Notes under the pieces: generated by a model
What the model was told of the DNA's origin: nothing
Seen by the model: the letters and a program-made list of their open reading frames with translations, nothing else
Databases searched by the model: none
In this document: positions 18,695 to 27,234 of the stretch, one piece after another
Position numbering within the stretch: position 1 is the first letter of the stretch
Layout: every line of letters starts with the position of its first letter
Source: Pseudomonadota bacterium
GTDB lineage: Bacteria; Pseudomonadota; Gammaproteobacteria; Burkholderiales; Sulfuriferulaceae
Length of the DNA stretch: 64,000 bases
Assembly: GCA_021795395.1 (NCBI GenBank)
Contig: JAJYPN010000009.1
Span: 1-64,000, forward strand
Reading direction: 5' to 3'
Translations under genes and position numbers: made by a program

Positions 18695-20101
18695 TTATAA
18701 TGAGTCTAATCCAAGTTGACCTAACGCCAGTTTCAGAGCGGCCCGCTGGATGATGAGGTCGTATTGCGCCGTGACGATATCGGCACGCGCCTTATCCAGT
18801 TGCGCTTCTGCAGCCAGCTGCTCGGTGATGGTGGCGACGCCGTTGGCGTAGCGCTTGCTGACCAGGCTTTCTGCTTCCTCGGCCTGCGTCAGCGCCAGTT
18901 GCCGGACGGCGAGACGTTGTTCGGCTTCGCCGGCCTTGCGTTTGGCATCGGCTACCTGAAAGGCGATATTCGCTTCCGATTGCGCGAGCTTGGCGGCGGT
19001 TTCGTTTTGCGCCGCGCGGGCGCGATCGACGCCGGCCTTGGTCACGCCGCCGTCGAATGCGACCCACGACACGGTGCCGCCTATGGTATAGGAATTGGCG
19101 CCGAAACCCATTTGCGGATCGTTCCAGTCTTGCCGCAACATGAATCCGACTTGCGGATGATACAGGGCTTTGGCGATCTCGACGCCGGCCTGATTGGCCT
19201 CCAGCTGATGGCGCAAGGCATTGATGCCGGGATTGTTGGCGACGGCGAGTTGTTTCAGATCGCCGGAGCCGGAAGGCACGGCGGCGACTGCGACCGGAGG
19301 ACCTATATCCAGTGGTACCGTCAAAGGCAAGCCAAGCAGCAGATGCAATTGATCCAGTGCATTGGCGACGGCATTTTCCGCCTGCGTACGTTGAACCCGC
19401 ACATCCTGCAGATGCACTTCTGCCGACAGCAGATCGCTTTTGACGATGACGCCCTTGTTAACCAGTTTTTGCATCATGTCCACCTGCGATGCGGCAGCGG
19501 TTTCGCTTTGCCGGGTTACGCTCAGATAGGCGCGGGTAGCGTAAACGCCCTGATAGGCTCGCAATACCTGAAAAATGACTTGCTGCCGCGCTGCTTGATC
19601 GCCGTTCTGCGCAGCCTGAATGTAAGCTTGCGCCTGTTTTATGCCGCCGCTGATCATGCCGCCGCTATAGACGGGGATCTGCATTTCCACGCGGGTATTG
19701 TAATTTTTTACGAATCCGGGGTAATTCAGATTGGTCGGCGCCACTGTCAGTGCGCCGGGGCTGCCGGGATTGAACTGTCCGGCGCCGAAATCGTTGAAAT
19801 TGGCGTTGCGCTGCGACAATCGCAGGCCGAATGCGGTCAGGGCGTCATTGGTGCCGACGGCGTTCACCGAAGCGGTCAATTGCGGCATGCGTTTACCTTG
19901 TGCCTGACCGAGGCCGGCTTGCGCCTGCTCGACCTGTTCACGGCTTGCGACCAGATCGAAGTTTTGCCGCAGGGCAGTATCGACGCACTGTGCAAACGTC
20001 AGCGTCTGGGCGGATGCTGGAGCCGATGCGCCGGAAAACCCTGATGCCAGGATGAGCGCAGTCAAAGTAAGGTGACGAGATAGCGCAGGGCGATATTTCA
20101 T
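18695..20101 (-). CDS. TolC-family outer-membrane efflux channel
   Basis: A TolC-like protein of about 468 residues with a cleavable signal peptide (MKYRPALSRHLTLTALI, cleavage near ASA/QTL) and two outer-membrane-efflux repeats rich in long helices (for example LDQLHLLLGLPL and RVQRTQAENAVANALDQL). It is the first gene of the channel-adaptor-permease operon. ATG 20101 gives a normal signal peptide; an upstream in-frame ATG at 20128 would add nine residues. Neither has a clear ribosome-binding site. The upstream region to rhlE is AT-rich and has a perfect palindrome. Confidence 0.93.
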   Translation of the reverse strand: MKYRPALSRHLTLTALILASGFSGASAPASAQTLTFAQCVDTALRQNFDLVASREQVEQAQAGLGQAQGKRMPQLTASVNAVGTNDALTAFGLRLSQRNANFNDFGAGQFNPGSPGALTVAPTNLNYPGFVKNYNTRVEMQIPVYSGGMISGGIKQAQAYIQAAQNGDQAARQQVIFQVLRAYQGVYATRAYLSVTRQSETAAASQVDMMQKLVNKGVIVKSDLLSAEVHLQDVRVQRTQAENAVANALDQLHLLLGLPLTVPLDIGPPVAVAAVPSGSGDLKQLAVANNPGINALRHQLEANQAGVEIAKALYHPQVGFMLRQDWNDPQMGFGANSYTIGGTVSWVAFDGGVTKAGVDRARAAQNETAAKLAQSEANIAFQVADAKRKAGEAEQRLAVRQLALTQAEEAESLVSKRYANGVATITEQLAAEAQLDKARADIVTAQYDLIIQRAALKLALGQLGLDSL

Positions 20102-20128
20102 TTTCGAAGTAACCGTTTGGACAAACAT

Positions 20129-20466
20129 GACATGCAGGCAATAATAACAGCAACATAATAGCTGTGCTGATAGGAAAATATATTAGAGTATTATTATATA
20201 ATAATTATTATGTGGACTTATGTCAATCCGGAGGATCACGGTGCTTCTGAGAACCGGTCACAATTACCTCATCAATCATGAATTTTGACTTGAAGAGATG
20301 CTCGACATGCCGCCATCGTCAATCGCACTATCCGGTTTCAGGTGCAAATACATTCGCGTCCGGCAATCACAAATTCCGGATAGCCGGTTTATTAAGTATT
20401 TTACCGTGCGTTACCTGGCTCGTATTGTTGTAGAATACATGATTATCAAATACTTTGGAGTGTTGC
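20129..20466. other. Divergent intergenic region between the efflux operon and rhlE
   Basis: No gene is recognised. The left half is strongly AT-rich around 20170-20215 and should hold the efflux promoter(s) and operator; the right half leads into the rhlE ribosome-binding site. A 66-codon frame at 20298-20498 runs into rhlE and has no coding character. Confidence 0.5.
20190..20205. promoter_or_regulatory. 16-bp AT palindrome upstream of the RND operon
   Basis: ATTATTATATAATAAT is a perfect palindrome about 90 bp upstream of the channel gene. It could be an operator for a repressor of the pump, but the surrounding sequence is low-complexity AT and no regulator gene is adjacent. Confidence 0.35.
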
Positions 20467-21819
20467 ATGGCCTTTTCCGATCTCGGTCTGGTACCTGAGA
20501 TACTGCGTGCAGTTACTGAATGCGGTTATAACGAACCGACTCCCATCCAGGCGCAAGTGATCCCGGTCGCATTGACCGGATGCGACGTGATGGCGGGAGC
20601 GCAAACCGGAACCGGCAAGACCGCCGGCTTTACCTTGCCCATGCTGAGCCGGCTCGCGCCCTATGCGACGTCGAGTCCTTCGCCGGCGCGTCATCCGGTG
20701 CGTGCGCTGATACTGACGCCGACCCGCGAGCTGGCGATGCAGGTCGAAGAAAGCGTACACAAATACGGCAAATATCTGCCGTTGCGGACGACCGTCGTGT
20801 ACGGCGGCGTCAACATGAATGTCCAGATCGACAAATTGCGTGCCGGAGTCGATATACTCGTCGCCACTCCAGGCCGCTTGCTCGATCATGTGCAAAATAA
20901 AACCGTCGATCTGTCGCATATGCAGATATTCATACTCGATGAAGCTGATCGAATGCTGGATATGGGTTTCATGCCCGATTTGCGCCGCATTATCGAACTG
21001 CTGCCGCCGCAACGCCAGACTATGATGTTTTCCGCGACCTTTTCCGGCGAGATCAAAAAACTCGCCGATACGATCATGAACCTGCCGCAGCTGATCGAAG
21101 TCGCCCGTCGCAATACGGCTGCCGAAACGGTCAAGCAACTGGTGCATCCGGTGGCGAAGGAATACAAGCATGCCTTGCTGACGCATCTGATCAAATCGCG
21201 CAGCTTGCGGCAGGTGCTGGTATTTTGCGGAACCAAGCTGGGAGCGAACCGCTTGGCCCAGCATTTGAGCCGCAACGGTATTCCTGCCAATGCGATTCAC
21301 GGCGATAAAACGCAAATGGCGCGGATTGAAGCGCTGGACCAGTTCAAACAGGGCGTAATCCAGGTGCTGGTGGCGACCGATGTCGCAGCGCGCGGCATCG
21401 ATATCGATCAGTTGCCGTTTGTCGTGAATTACGATTTGCCGCGCGCGGCAGAGGATTACGTGCATCGTATCGGCCGCACTGGCCGCGCCGGCGCATCGGG
21501 TGTAGCGCTGTCTCTGGTAGCCGAGGACGAATTGCGCTATCTGGCGGATATCGAAGTCTTGCTCAATATGAAAATTCCTACCGAAATCGTCGACGGTTTT
21601 ACGCCGCCTCTCGATGCGATACCGGAACCGCAGCGTTCGCCTCGCCAGCGCAACGATGCCGCGTTTCGCAAACCCACTGAAATTGCGCCCAAACGAGCTT
21701 ATGCAGAAATGGAAGTGCCGGACATGCCTCTGATCAAATCCGTCAATTCGACCGGCAAGCAAAAGCAGGTGGCCGCCCTGTTTTTACCGCCTGCCAGGCA
21801 AATGAGCGGGGAAACCTGA
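20467..21819 (+). CDS. rhlE: DEAD-box RNA helicase, RhlE-like
   Basis: A 450-residue helicase core with all motifs: Q motif PTPIQ, motif I AQTGTGKT, Ia PTRELA, Ib TPGRLLD, II DEAD, III SAT, IV VLVFCGT, V ATDVAARGIDI and VI HRIGRTGR. The C-terminal tail of about 70 residues is basic and proline-rich. It unwinds RNA duplexes in ribosome assembly or mRNA decay. The true start is ATG 20467 with GGAG nearby; the longer frame uses an unlikely TTG. RhlE is favoured over other DEAD families by the start MAFSDLGL and by CGYNEPTPIQ. Confidence 0.93.
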   Translation: MAFSDLGLVPEILRAVTECGYNEPTPIQAQVIPVALTGCDVMAGAQTGTGKTAGFTLPMLSRLAPYATSSPSPARHPVRALILTPTRELAMQVEESVHKYGKYLPLRTTVVYGGVNMNVQIDKLRAGVDILVATPGRLLDHVQNKTVDLSHMQIFILDEADRMLDMGFMPDLRRIIELLPPQRQTMMFSATFSGEIKKLADTIMNLPQLIEVARRNTAAETVKQLVHPVAKEYKHALLTHLIKSRSLRQVLVFCGTKLGANRLAQHLSRNGIPANAIHGDKTQMARIEALDQFKQGVIQVLVATDVAARGIDIDQLPFVVNYDLPRAAEDYVHRIGRTGRAGASGVALSLVAEDELRYLADIEVLLNMKIPTEIVDGFTPPLDAIPEPQRSPRQRNDAAFRKPTEIAPKRAYAEMEVPDMPLIKSVNSTGKQKQVAALFLPPARQMSGET

Positions 21820-21857
21820 TCGGTATTTTTTACTTTTCGATCGGAAGTTATGTCTGC

Positions 21858-22553
21858 CTACCACCATTTCTCGTAAATGATCCGGCTGGGCGGGACTGCA
21901 ATGCTGGCGAGCACGGCGCTGACGTCTTCGACCATGCCTTGCGGGCCGCACAGGTAATACAGCGTATCGTCGCTGGTGCCGGCCTCTTGCAGTAACTGTG
22001 CGTCGATGCGGCCGCTATGGCCGCGCCATGCAGGGTCGGCCTGAGTGAGCGTTACCAGATGATGAAGATTGGGCAAGCGACTCAGGTTTTCGATTTCTTC
22101 CTTGAACAAATATTCATCCAGGCTCGGTATGCTGTACACCAGGGTAACGTCGGTATGCGGGACGGCGTCGGCTATATAACGAAAAATGCTGATCAATGGC
22201 GTAACGCCGACGCCAGCGCCGATCAGGACAACGCGGTGACTCATTTCCGGAAGATAGACGAAGACGCCCTGACCTCCTGATATCCGTACGGTATCGCCGA
22301 TACGCGCCGATTCGTGCAGCCAGCGGGTGACGGGATGGCGGGTGCTGGATTTGACGGCCAATTCGATGCTGCCGCTACGTATCGGCGATGAGGTAATGGA
22401 ATAACCGCCAACTTTCTGTGAACCGTCCAGGTCGATGTAAAGATCTATCCATTGACCTGCCAGAAAACTAAACGCCTGTCCGTCATAATCGAGCCGAAAA
22501 ATTTTGACAGTGGGCGTGGCTTGCCGAATTGCGCTGATACGGACAGTATGCAT
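21858..22553 (-). CDS. FAD/NAD(P)-binding oxidoreductase (ferredoxin reductase-like)
   Basis: A 231-residue flavin reductase of the ferredoxin-NADP reductase superfamily. The FAD domain holds a GGYSITSSP motif (RxYS class, with Gly in place of Arg) and LAGQWIDLYI; the nucleotide domain holds LIGAGVGVTPLISI and YYLCGPQGMVEDV. It ends in the aromatic IIYEKWW. No iron-sulfur domain is present, so it works as a stand-alone reductase with an unknown partner. msrB lies just upstream (11 bp), so the two may be co-transcribed. Confidence 0.88.
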   Translation of the reverse strand: MHTVRISAIRQATPTVKIFRLDYDGQAFSFLAGQWIDLYIDLDGSQKVGGYSITSSPIRSGSIELAVKSSTRHPVTRWLHESARIGDTVRISGGQGVFVYLPEMSHRVVLIGAGVGVTPLISIFRYIADAVPHTDVTLVYSIPSLDEYLFKEEIENLSRLPNLHHLVTLTQADPAWRGHSGRIDAQLLQEAGTSDDTLYYLCGPQGMVEDVSAVLASIAVPPSRIIYEKWW

Positions 22554-22564
22554 AAGTAACGGTT

Positions 22565-22963
22565 TTATCGTTGTGGTTCGAATTCAAGGGAGGCGGAATT
22601 GATGCAGTAGCGTAATCCGGTAGGTTTCGGACCGTCGTTGAAAACGTGGCCCAGATGGCTGTTGCAGCGTCGGCAAAGCACTTCGGTACGCGTCATCAAC
22701 AGGCTGTTGTCGGGATGTTCGATGATTGCTCCGGCTTGTATCGGTTGCCAGAAACTGGGCCAGCCGCTGCCCGAGTCGTACTTGGCGGCAGAATCGAATA
22801 ATTCAGCGGCGCAAACGGCGCAACGGTAGGTACCAACGGCTTTATGATCCCAGTATTTGCCGGTAAATGCGCGTTCCGTGCCGTGCTCGCGACAAATGCT
22901 GTATTGTTCCGGGGACATTCTTGTACGCAGTTCTTCGTCGGTGGGAATGAGCTTATCTGCCAT
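22565..22963 (-). CDS. msrB: Peptide methionine-R-sulfoxide reductase MsrB
   Basis: MsrB repairs the R form of methionine sulfoxide in oxidised proteins. The 132-residue protein has the zinc-binding CxxC pairs (CAVC, CRRC), the SGWPSFWQP substrate loop, and the catalytic cysteine in RYCINSASLEF; the family's GTERAFTG is present. It is a cytosolic cysteine form, not selenocysteine. It precedes the flavin oxidoreductase on the minus strand by 11 bp. Confidence 0.96.
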   Translation of the reverse strand: MADKLIPTDEELRTRMSPEQYSICREHGTERAFTGKYWDHKAVGTYRCAVCAAELFDSAAKYDSGSGWPSFWQPIQAGAIIEHPDNSLLMTRTEVLCRRCNSHLGHVFNDGPKPTGLRYCINSASLEFEPQR

Positions 22964-23032
22964 AATATGCTAGGATAGAAATATCGAGTAAACATCGTTA
23001 AGAAGGACGCATCGGCAATTCGATACGTAAAT

Positions 23033-23051
23033 CCATTTCATTATCATTATA
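23033..23051. promoter_or_regulatory. Candidate Fur box before the ferritin-like gene
   Basis: ATTATCATTAT at 23040-23050 equals 11 consecutive bases of the classic Fur-box consensus (two NATWAT hexamers); the third hexamer is poor. It lies 12 bp before the ATG at 23063, overlapping the ribosome-binding region. A fur gene is present in the window at 57.6 kb. Iron control of a ferritin-like gene is plausible but inferred. Confidence 0.5.
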
Positions 23052-23062
23052 AGGTGAATTAC

Positions 23063-23356
23063 ATGGCAAGCGAAGGCTATCACGAACCCTTGGAGAAATT
23101 AAGGGACATTACACTCGATATGCATCGAGCAATCACCTCGTTAATGGAAGAACTCGAAGCCGTAGATTGGTACAATCAGCGTGTCGATGCGTGTACCGAT
23201 GCGGAATTGAAAGCCATACTCGTGCATAATCGCGATGAGGAAAAGGAACATGCCGCGATGGTGCTGGAATGGATACGCCGGCATGATTCGGTTCTGGATC
23301 GCGAATTGCACGAAAGCCTGTTCAAAACGGGCCCGATCACTGATCACAAGGATTGA
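23063..23356 (+). CDS. Ferritin-like protein of the encapsulated-ferritin (EncFtn) family
   Basis: A 97-residue two-helix protein matching the encapsulated ferritin family: EELEAVDWYNQRVDA then HNRDEEKEHAAMVLEWIRR. The residues used for the intersubunit di-iron ferroxidase centre are in place (Glu30, Glu32, Trp36, Tyr37, Glu60, His63 by this numbering). The protein ends at GPITDHKD, just after the helical domain; encapsulin cargo relatives carry on into a C-terminal targeting tail, which is missing. No encapsulin shell gene is adjacent or in the window. The ATG at 23063 has AAGG 8 bp upstream; a GTG three codons earlier is less likely. A possible Fur box overlaps the leader. Confidence 0.88.
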   Translation: MASEGYHEPLEKLRDITLDMHRAITSLMEELEAVDWYNQRVDACTDAELKAILVHNRDEEKEHAAMVLEWIRRHDSVLDRELHESLFKTGPITDHKD

Positions 23357-23376
23357 TTCACGTATGCCGGAACCGT

Positions 23377-24138
23377 TTATGCGTTTTCATACCAGTCGTG
23401 GATGGCTGCAAGGTTAACGTAGGCATGGCCGTTCAGGCTGCCTTGGATGAGTCTCGAAGGAGCCTGAGGTTCGCCGAGGTCGCTGACGATGGCCACCGCT
23501 CCGCGAAAATCGTGGTCGAGCGTATAATCGTTGACGGTGACCAGGGTTTTAATACCTGCGTCGGCGCTCGAGCGTACGCCGTTGGCGGAATCCTCGAAGG
23601 CGAAACAGTCGGCTGCCGATACATGCATCCGTTCCAGTGCCCACAGGTAAATGTCGGTAGCCGGTTTTTTGGCCGGGACGATGTCGCCGGCAGCGATCAC
23701 CTCGAACCACTCCTCCGCGTCTTCGGCCAGACTGTATTTGAGCAGGGCGGAGACATTGGCGGGGGTCGTCGTGGTGGCGATGGCCAGACGCAAGCCGGCG
23801 TCGCGTGCTTCCGTCAACAAGCGTTTCACGCCGGGGCGCAGCGGGATTTTTCCTTGTTCCAGTTGACGGATGTAATGCCGGGTTTTGGCCTCATGCAGTT
23901 TGATGACGAGATCGTCAAAATTGTTGGGCGGGATATAATCGGGCCGAAATGAATCCAGATAATATCTGATACGTTCCTTGCCGCCGGTCACTGCAAGCAG
24001 CTTGCCGTATAAGTCGACATCCCAGTTCCAGTCGAGGCCGTATTCGCGGAAGGCGGCGTTGAAAGCGATACGGTGGCCGTCGCGCTCGGTGTCGGCCAGC
24101 GTTCCGTCCACATCGAATAGCAAGGCTTGCAGGGGCAT
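23377..24138 (-). CDS. HAD-IA phosphatase, CbbY-like
   Basis: A 253-residue HAD hydrolase with motif I DVDGTLADTE, motif II in IATTTTPANVS, the lysine in AKKPATDIY and motif IV FEDSANGVRSS. The sequence, including the cap WNWDVDLYGKLLAVTGGKER, is close to CbbY, which removes the RuBisCO inhibitor xylulose-1,5-bisphosphate in autotrophs; no cbb genes adjoin it here, so another sugar-phosphate substrate is possible. It is convergent with the ferritin-like gene (20 bp) and divergent from dksA (84 bp). Confidence 0.88.
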   Translation of the reverse strand: MPLQALLFDVDGTLADTERDGHRIAFNAAFREYGLDWNWDVDLYGKLLAVTGGKERIRYYLDSFRPDYIPPNNFDDLVIKLHEAKTRHYIRQLEQGKIPLRPGVKRLLTEARDAGLRLAIATTTTPANVSALLKYSLAEDAEEWFEVIAAGDIVPAKKPATDIYLWALERMHVSAADCFAFEDSANGVRSSADAGIKTLVTVNDYTLDHDFRGAVAIVSDLGEPQAPSRLIQGSLNGHAYVNLAAIHDWYENA

Positions 24139-24222
24139 TTTCTACTCTTTCTTGCTCTCTGAGCATATTTCTGTTATTAAAGCGGTTTGCTTTTTTCAGT
24201 TCATTTTTGGAAGCGACATACT

Positions 24223-24645
24223 ATGATGGCTACAGAATTTACCAAATTTACGCCGTACGAATCAAAATCGGACGAAGAATACATGAATGCGGCGCAACTC
24301 GCGCATTTTCGCAAAATTCTGGAAGCTTGGAAAGCCGAGCTGTCGCAGGATATCGACGGCACGATACTCGCCATGCAGGAAGACGCCACGCTGTTTGCCG
24401 ATCCTAACGATCGCGCCAGCCAGGAATCCGATATGGCGCTGGAACTGCGTAACCGCGACCGCGAGCGTAAACTGATCAAGAAAATCGACGATACGCTGGC
24501 GAAAATCGATCAGGAAGAATATGGTTATTGCGAAGCCTGCGGCGTGGAGATCGGGTTGAAACGTCTGGAAGCGAGGCCTACGGCGACCCTGTGCATCGAT
24601 TGCAAGACTCTGGACGAATTTCGGGAACGCCAGGTCGCCCGATAA
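24223..24645 (+). CDS. dksA: RNA polymerase-binding transcription factor DksA
   Basis: DksA binds the RNA polymerase secondary channel and acts with ppGpp. The 140-residue protein has the coiled-coil domain with the tip [16 protein letters not shown] and a C4 zinc finger (CEAC about residues 104-107, CIDC about 125-128). The start ATGATG at 24223 gives the family N-terminus; the longer frame is not coding. A hypothetical gene follows 17 bp after. Confidence 0.95.
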   Translation: MMATEFTKFTPYESKSDEEYMNAAQLAHFRKILEAWKAELSQDIDGTILAMQEDATLFADPNDRASQESDMALELRNRDRERKLIKKIDDTLAKIDQEEYGYCEACGVEIGLKRLEARPTATLCIDCKTLDEFRERQVAR

Positions 24646-24662
24646 TCGATGGAGCGATGAGT

Positions 24663-25085
24663 ATGAGCGAATTTACGGCGAAGTTTGACGGGCTGTTATA
24701 CAGTCTGCTGTCCTGGGAACAATTGACCGCATTCTGGCCGCGGGTGGATGTGAACGCAGGCTGGTATATTTACGCGGTGGGACAGGAATTGCCGGCGGCA
24801 GCATGCGGCCCCGATCAGGTGCGCGAATTTTTGCAGCGTATCGACGTATTGTTGCGCCAGGAGCATGAAGAACGATATTGCGGTATCGTCTATGCCGACG
24901 ATCTGGAATCGCCTCGCTTCGTTGTTATCTACGATCCCCATCATCTCGGCGTGTCGTGCGGATCGAGCAAGGAACGGGTATTGCCCGGCTGGGTCATGAG
25001 CCAGGTGGCTCCCGAGGCCTTGCAGCCTACCGTTGTACCGAATAACCGCAAGCGCTGGTGGGAAGGTTTTTTGGGAAAAGCCTGA
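24663..25085 (+). CDS. Conserved hypothetical protein downstream of dksA
   Basis: A 140-residue cytosolic protein of unknown function, with no signal peptide or membrane helix. It is rich in aromatic residues (WEQLTAFWPRVDVNAGWYIY near the N-terminus), carries VIYDPHHLGVSCGSSKERVL and ends in a Trp-rich basic tail KRWWEGFLGKA. The start at 24663 is set by GGAG 8 bp upstream; an ATG two codons earlier is too close. Placement 17 bp after dksA suggests co-transcription. I cannot assign a family. Confidence 0.75.
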   Translation: MSEFTAKFDGLLYSLLSWEQLTAFWPRVDVNAGWYIYAVGQELPAAACGPDQVREFLQRIDVLLRQEHEERYCGIVYADDLESPRFVVIYDPHHLGVSCGSSKERVLPGWVMSQVAPEALQPTVVPNNRKRWWEGFLGKA

Positions 25086-25101
25086 CCACGGTTTGATGGA
25101 A

Positions 25102-26031
25102 TCAGCTTGAGATATCTGTTTTTGCTGCCGATGATTTTTGTTGCGGATGATCGCGCAGAAACTGGATCAATGCCTTCAGCGGCGCGGACACATGCTGACG
25201 ACTGGCATAATACAGATACCAGCTGTCATAGGCGGGCGACCAGTCGGTGAGCATCGGAACCAGCTTGCCGGCGGCGATATCTTCGCGCATGTACGCCTCC
25301 GCCATATAACCGATGCCGATGCCGTCGCGCGTCGCTTTTATCATGAGATCGACGTTATTGACGATTAATGAACCGCTGACGGCGATCTCGATTTTTTTCT
25401 TGTTCTTCTCGAAACTCCATGTCAAAAGTTGCTGGTTGCCGATGCGGAATCGAATGCATTCGTGGTGTTGCAAATCCTGCGGTGTCTTCGGCATGACATG
25501 GCGCGACAGATAAGCGGGTGCTGCGACAGCGATAATGCGCGACGGTGCGCTGGTCTGCACCATGACCATATCCTGCGCTATGACGCGACCGTATCGTATG
25601 CCTGCGTCGTAACGGCCTTTAACGATATCGATGTTGGCGTTATCGACATCGATATCGAGGGTGATGGCCGGGTACTGGGTCAAAAAATCCTTCAATACCG
25701 GAGCAAGTATCATTTGCGCAGGGATGGACGAAACGCTGAGACGCAGCGTTCCCATCGGCGCGTCGCGAAAATCGCTGATCGATTCCAGCGCCTCGTTCAA
25801 TTCTTTGAAAGCCGGGCGTATCCGGGCGAGTAAATGCGTCCCTGCCTCGGTCAGCGACACGCTGCGCGTCGTTCGTTGCAGCAAGCGCACCTTAAGACGC
25901 TCTTCCAGCGCGCGTATGATCTGGCTCAGGGTGGAGGGTGCCATGTCCAGAAAAATCGCTGCGCGCGAAAAGTTGCCTTGTTCGGCCACTTCTATAAACG
26001 CTCGTAATTCGGCAAATTCGGCTCCGCGCAC
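25102..26031 (-). CDS. LysR-family transcriptional regulator
   Basis: A 309-residue LTTR: N-terminal winged helix (FAELRAFIEVAEQGNFSRAA, LSQIIRALEERLKVRLLQRT) and a periplasmic-binding-protein-like effector domain from about residue 90. It is divergent from the EmrA-like gene, with a perfect inverted repeat in the 141-bp spacer, the standard arrangement for a LysR protein controlling the neighbouring operon. The inducer is unknown. Confidence 0.92.
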   Translation of the reverse strand: MRGAEFAELRAFIEVAEQGNFSRAAIFLDMAPSTLSQIIRALEERLKVRLLQRTTRSVSLTEAGTHLLARIRPAFKELNEALESISDFRDAPMGTLRLSVSSIPAQMILAPVLKDFLTQYPAITLDIDVDNANIDIVKGRYDAGIRYGRVIAQDMVMVQTSAPSRIIAVAAPAYLSRHVMPKTPQDLQHHECIRFRIGNQQLLTWSFEKNKKKIEIAVSGSLIVNNVDLMIKATRDGIGIGYMAEAYMREDIAAGKLVPMLTDWSPAYDSWYLYYASRQHVSAPLKALIQFLRDHPQQKSSAAKTDISS

Positions 26032-26063
26032 GGTTTTTCCCCTCTATGGTATGGAAATTGGCG

Positions 26064-26086
26064 ATTATTCGTATCTGCCGAATAAT
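26064..26086. promoter_or_regulatory. LysR-type operator between regulator and efflux operon
   Basis: ATTATTCG-N7-CGAATAAT is a perfect 8-bp inverted repeat and contains a T-N11-A core (T at 26069, A at 26081). It lies 33 bp before lysR and 87 bp before the emrA-like gene, the expected place for a LysR recognition site. Confidence 0.7.
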
Positions 26087-26172
26087 GTATGCAAATTATC
26101 AGGTATTATCATCACAATTCATGGCGGCTACAATAGTGCGCTCGAAAATGAATTCGTCCAGATCACGTCAAC

Positions 26173-27234
26173 ATGAATGCTGCCGCTTCCAACAAGGAAA
26201 CCCTGCGCTCCTATTTATTTATCGGCGGTGCGTCGGTTTTTATCCTCATCGCCGTAGTGTTTTATTTTACCGGTGGCCGCATTGTGACTACCGATGACGC
26301 CTATGTACAGGCCGCGCGAGTCGAGATCAGCGCCACTATAGCGGGTCGCGTGACCCGGGTTTTCGTAAAAGATAATCAGCGCGTTCATCGCGGCGATCCG
26401 CTTTTCGAACTCGATAGTCGCGATTTGCGGATCGCCGTTGCCGACGCCCGCGCCAAACTGGCCTACGCCCGCCTGCAAATCGGTGCCTTGCAGGCGACGT
26501 ATTTGCAACGGCAGGCAGAAGTAAGGGCTGCGGAAGCGGCAGTGCGTTATCGTCAAGAAGAGTTTCGCCGCCAGCAGGTTCTGGCTGCACAAGGCATCGC
26601 ATCGCAGGCGCAACTCGATCAGGCCCGTTACGCGCTGGCCGACGCCACACAAAAACTGAGCGCGGCACGGCAGGAGCAAAGCCATGCCGAATCGTTGCTG
26701 GGCGCAGGGCACGCCGGATCTGGCCGCGATAATCCCGCCATACAACAGGCGCCCGCCATACAACAGGCGCAAGCCATGTTGCAGCGAGCGCAGCTCAATC
26801 TTTCCTACACAAGGGTGTACGCGCCCATGGACGGTATCGTTTCCCGGTCGGATGCGTTGCAAGCCGGCGATTATATTCAGGCAGCGGCGCCGTTATTTGC
26901 CCTGGTGTCAGGGAACAATATCTGGATCGAGGCCAATTTCAAGGAAACTGAATTGACGCACATGCGTCCGGGCCAAACCGCTACCGTCGAAATCGACGCT
27001 TACCCCGATCGCGTATTTCACGGTCACGTGGAAAGTTTCAGTTCCGGTACCGGTTCGAGCTTTTCCTTGTTGCCTCCCGAAAATGCGACCGGTAACTGGG
27101 TCAAGGTAGTCCAGCGCTTACCGGTTCGTATCCGGATCGACGATCTCGATTTTACACATCCCTTGCCGTCAGGTCTGAGCTCGGTCGTCAAGGTCGATAC
27201 CGGCTACAGTCGGCTGCGGGAGCTCGGTCTGTGA
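26173..27234 (+). CDS. HlyD/EmrA-type membrane fusion protein
   Basis: A 353-residue adaptor anchored by one N-terminal membrane segment (about residues 15-34). It has the lipoyl half motif TIAGRVTRVFVKDNQRVHRG, a long helical hairpin (about 90-180), the second half RVYAPMDGIVSRS and a beta-barrel domain. EmrA-like proteins pair with DHA2 MFS pumps and an outer-membrane channel. It overlaps the emrB-like gene by 4 bp (GTGA), and the channel gene overlaps in turn, so the operon encodes a full three-part exporter. Confidence 0.93.
   Translation: MNAAASNKETLRSYLFIGGASVFILIAVVFYFTGGRIVTTDDAYVQAARVEISATIAGRVTRVFVKDNQRVHRGDPLFELDSRDLRIAVADARAKLAYARLQIGALQATYLQRQAEVRAAEAAVRYRQEEFRRQQVLAAQGIASQAQLDQARYALADATQKLSAARQEQSHAESLLGAGHAGSGRDNPAIQQAPAIQQAQAMLQRAQLNLSYTRVYAPMDGIVSRSDALQAGDYIQAAAPLFALVSGNNIWIEANFKETELTHMRPGQTATVEIDAYPDRVFHGHVESFSSGTGSSFSLLPPENATGNWVKVVQRLPVRIRIDDLDFTHPLPSGLSSVVKVDTGYSRLRELGL

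Noticed and set aside
18764-20044. A 426-codon plus-strand frame opposite the TolC-like gene
   Set aside because: Shadow of the TolC-family protein, which has a signal peptide and family repeats.
20446-21762. A 438-codon minus-strand frame opposite rhlE
   Set aside because: All helicase motifs are on the plus strand; the antisense frame has no recognisable domain.
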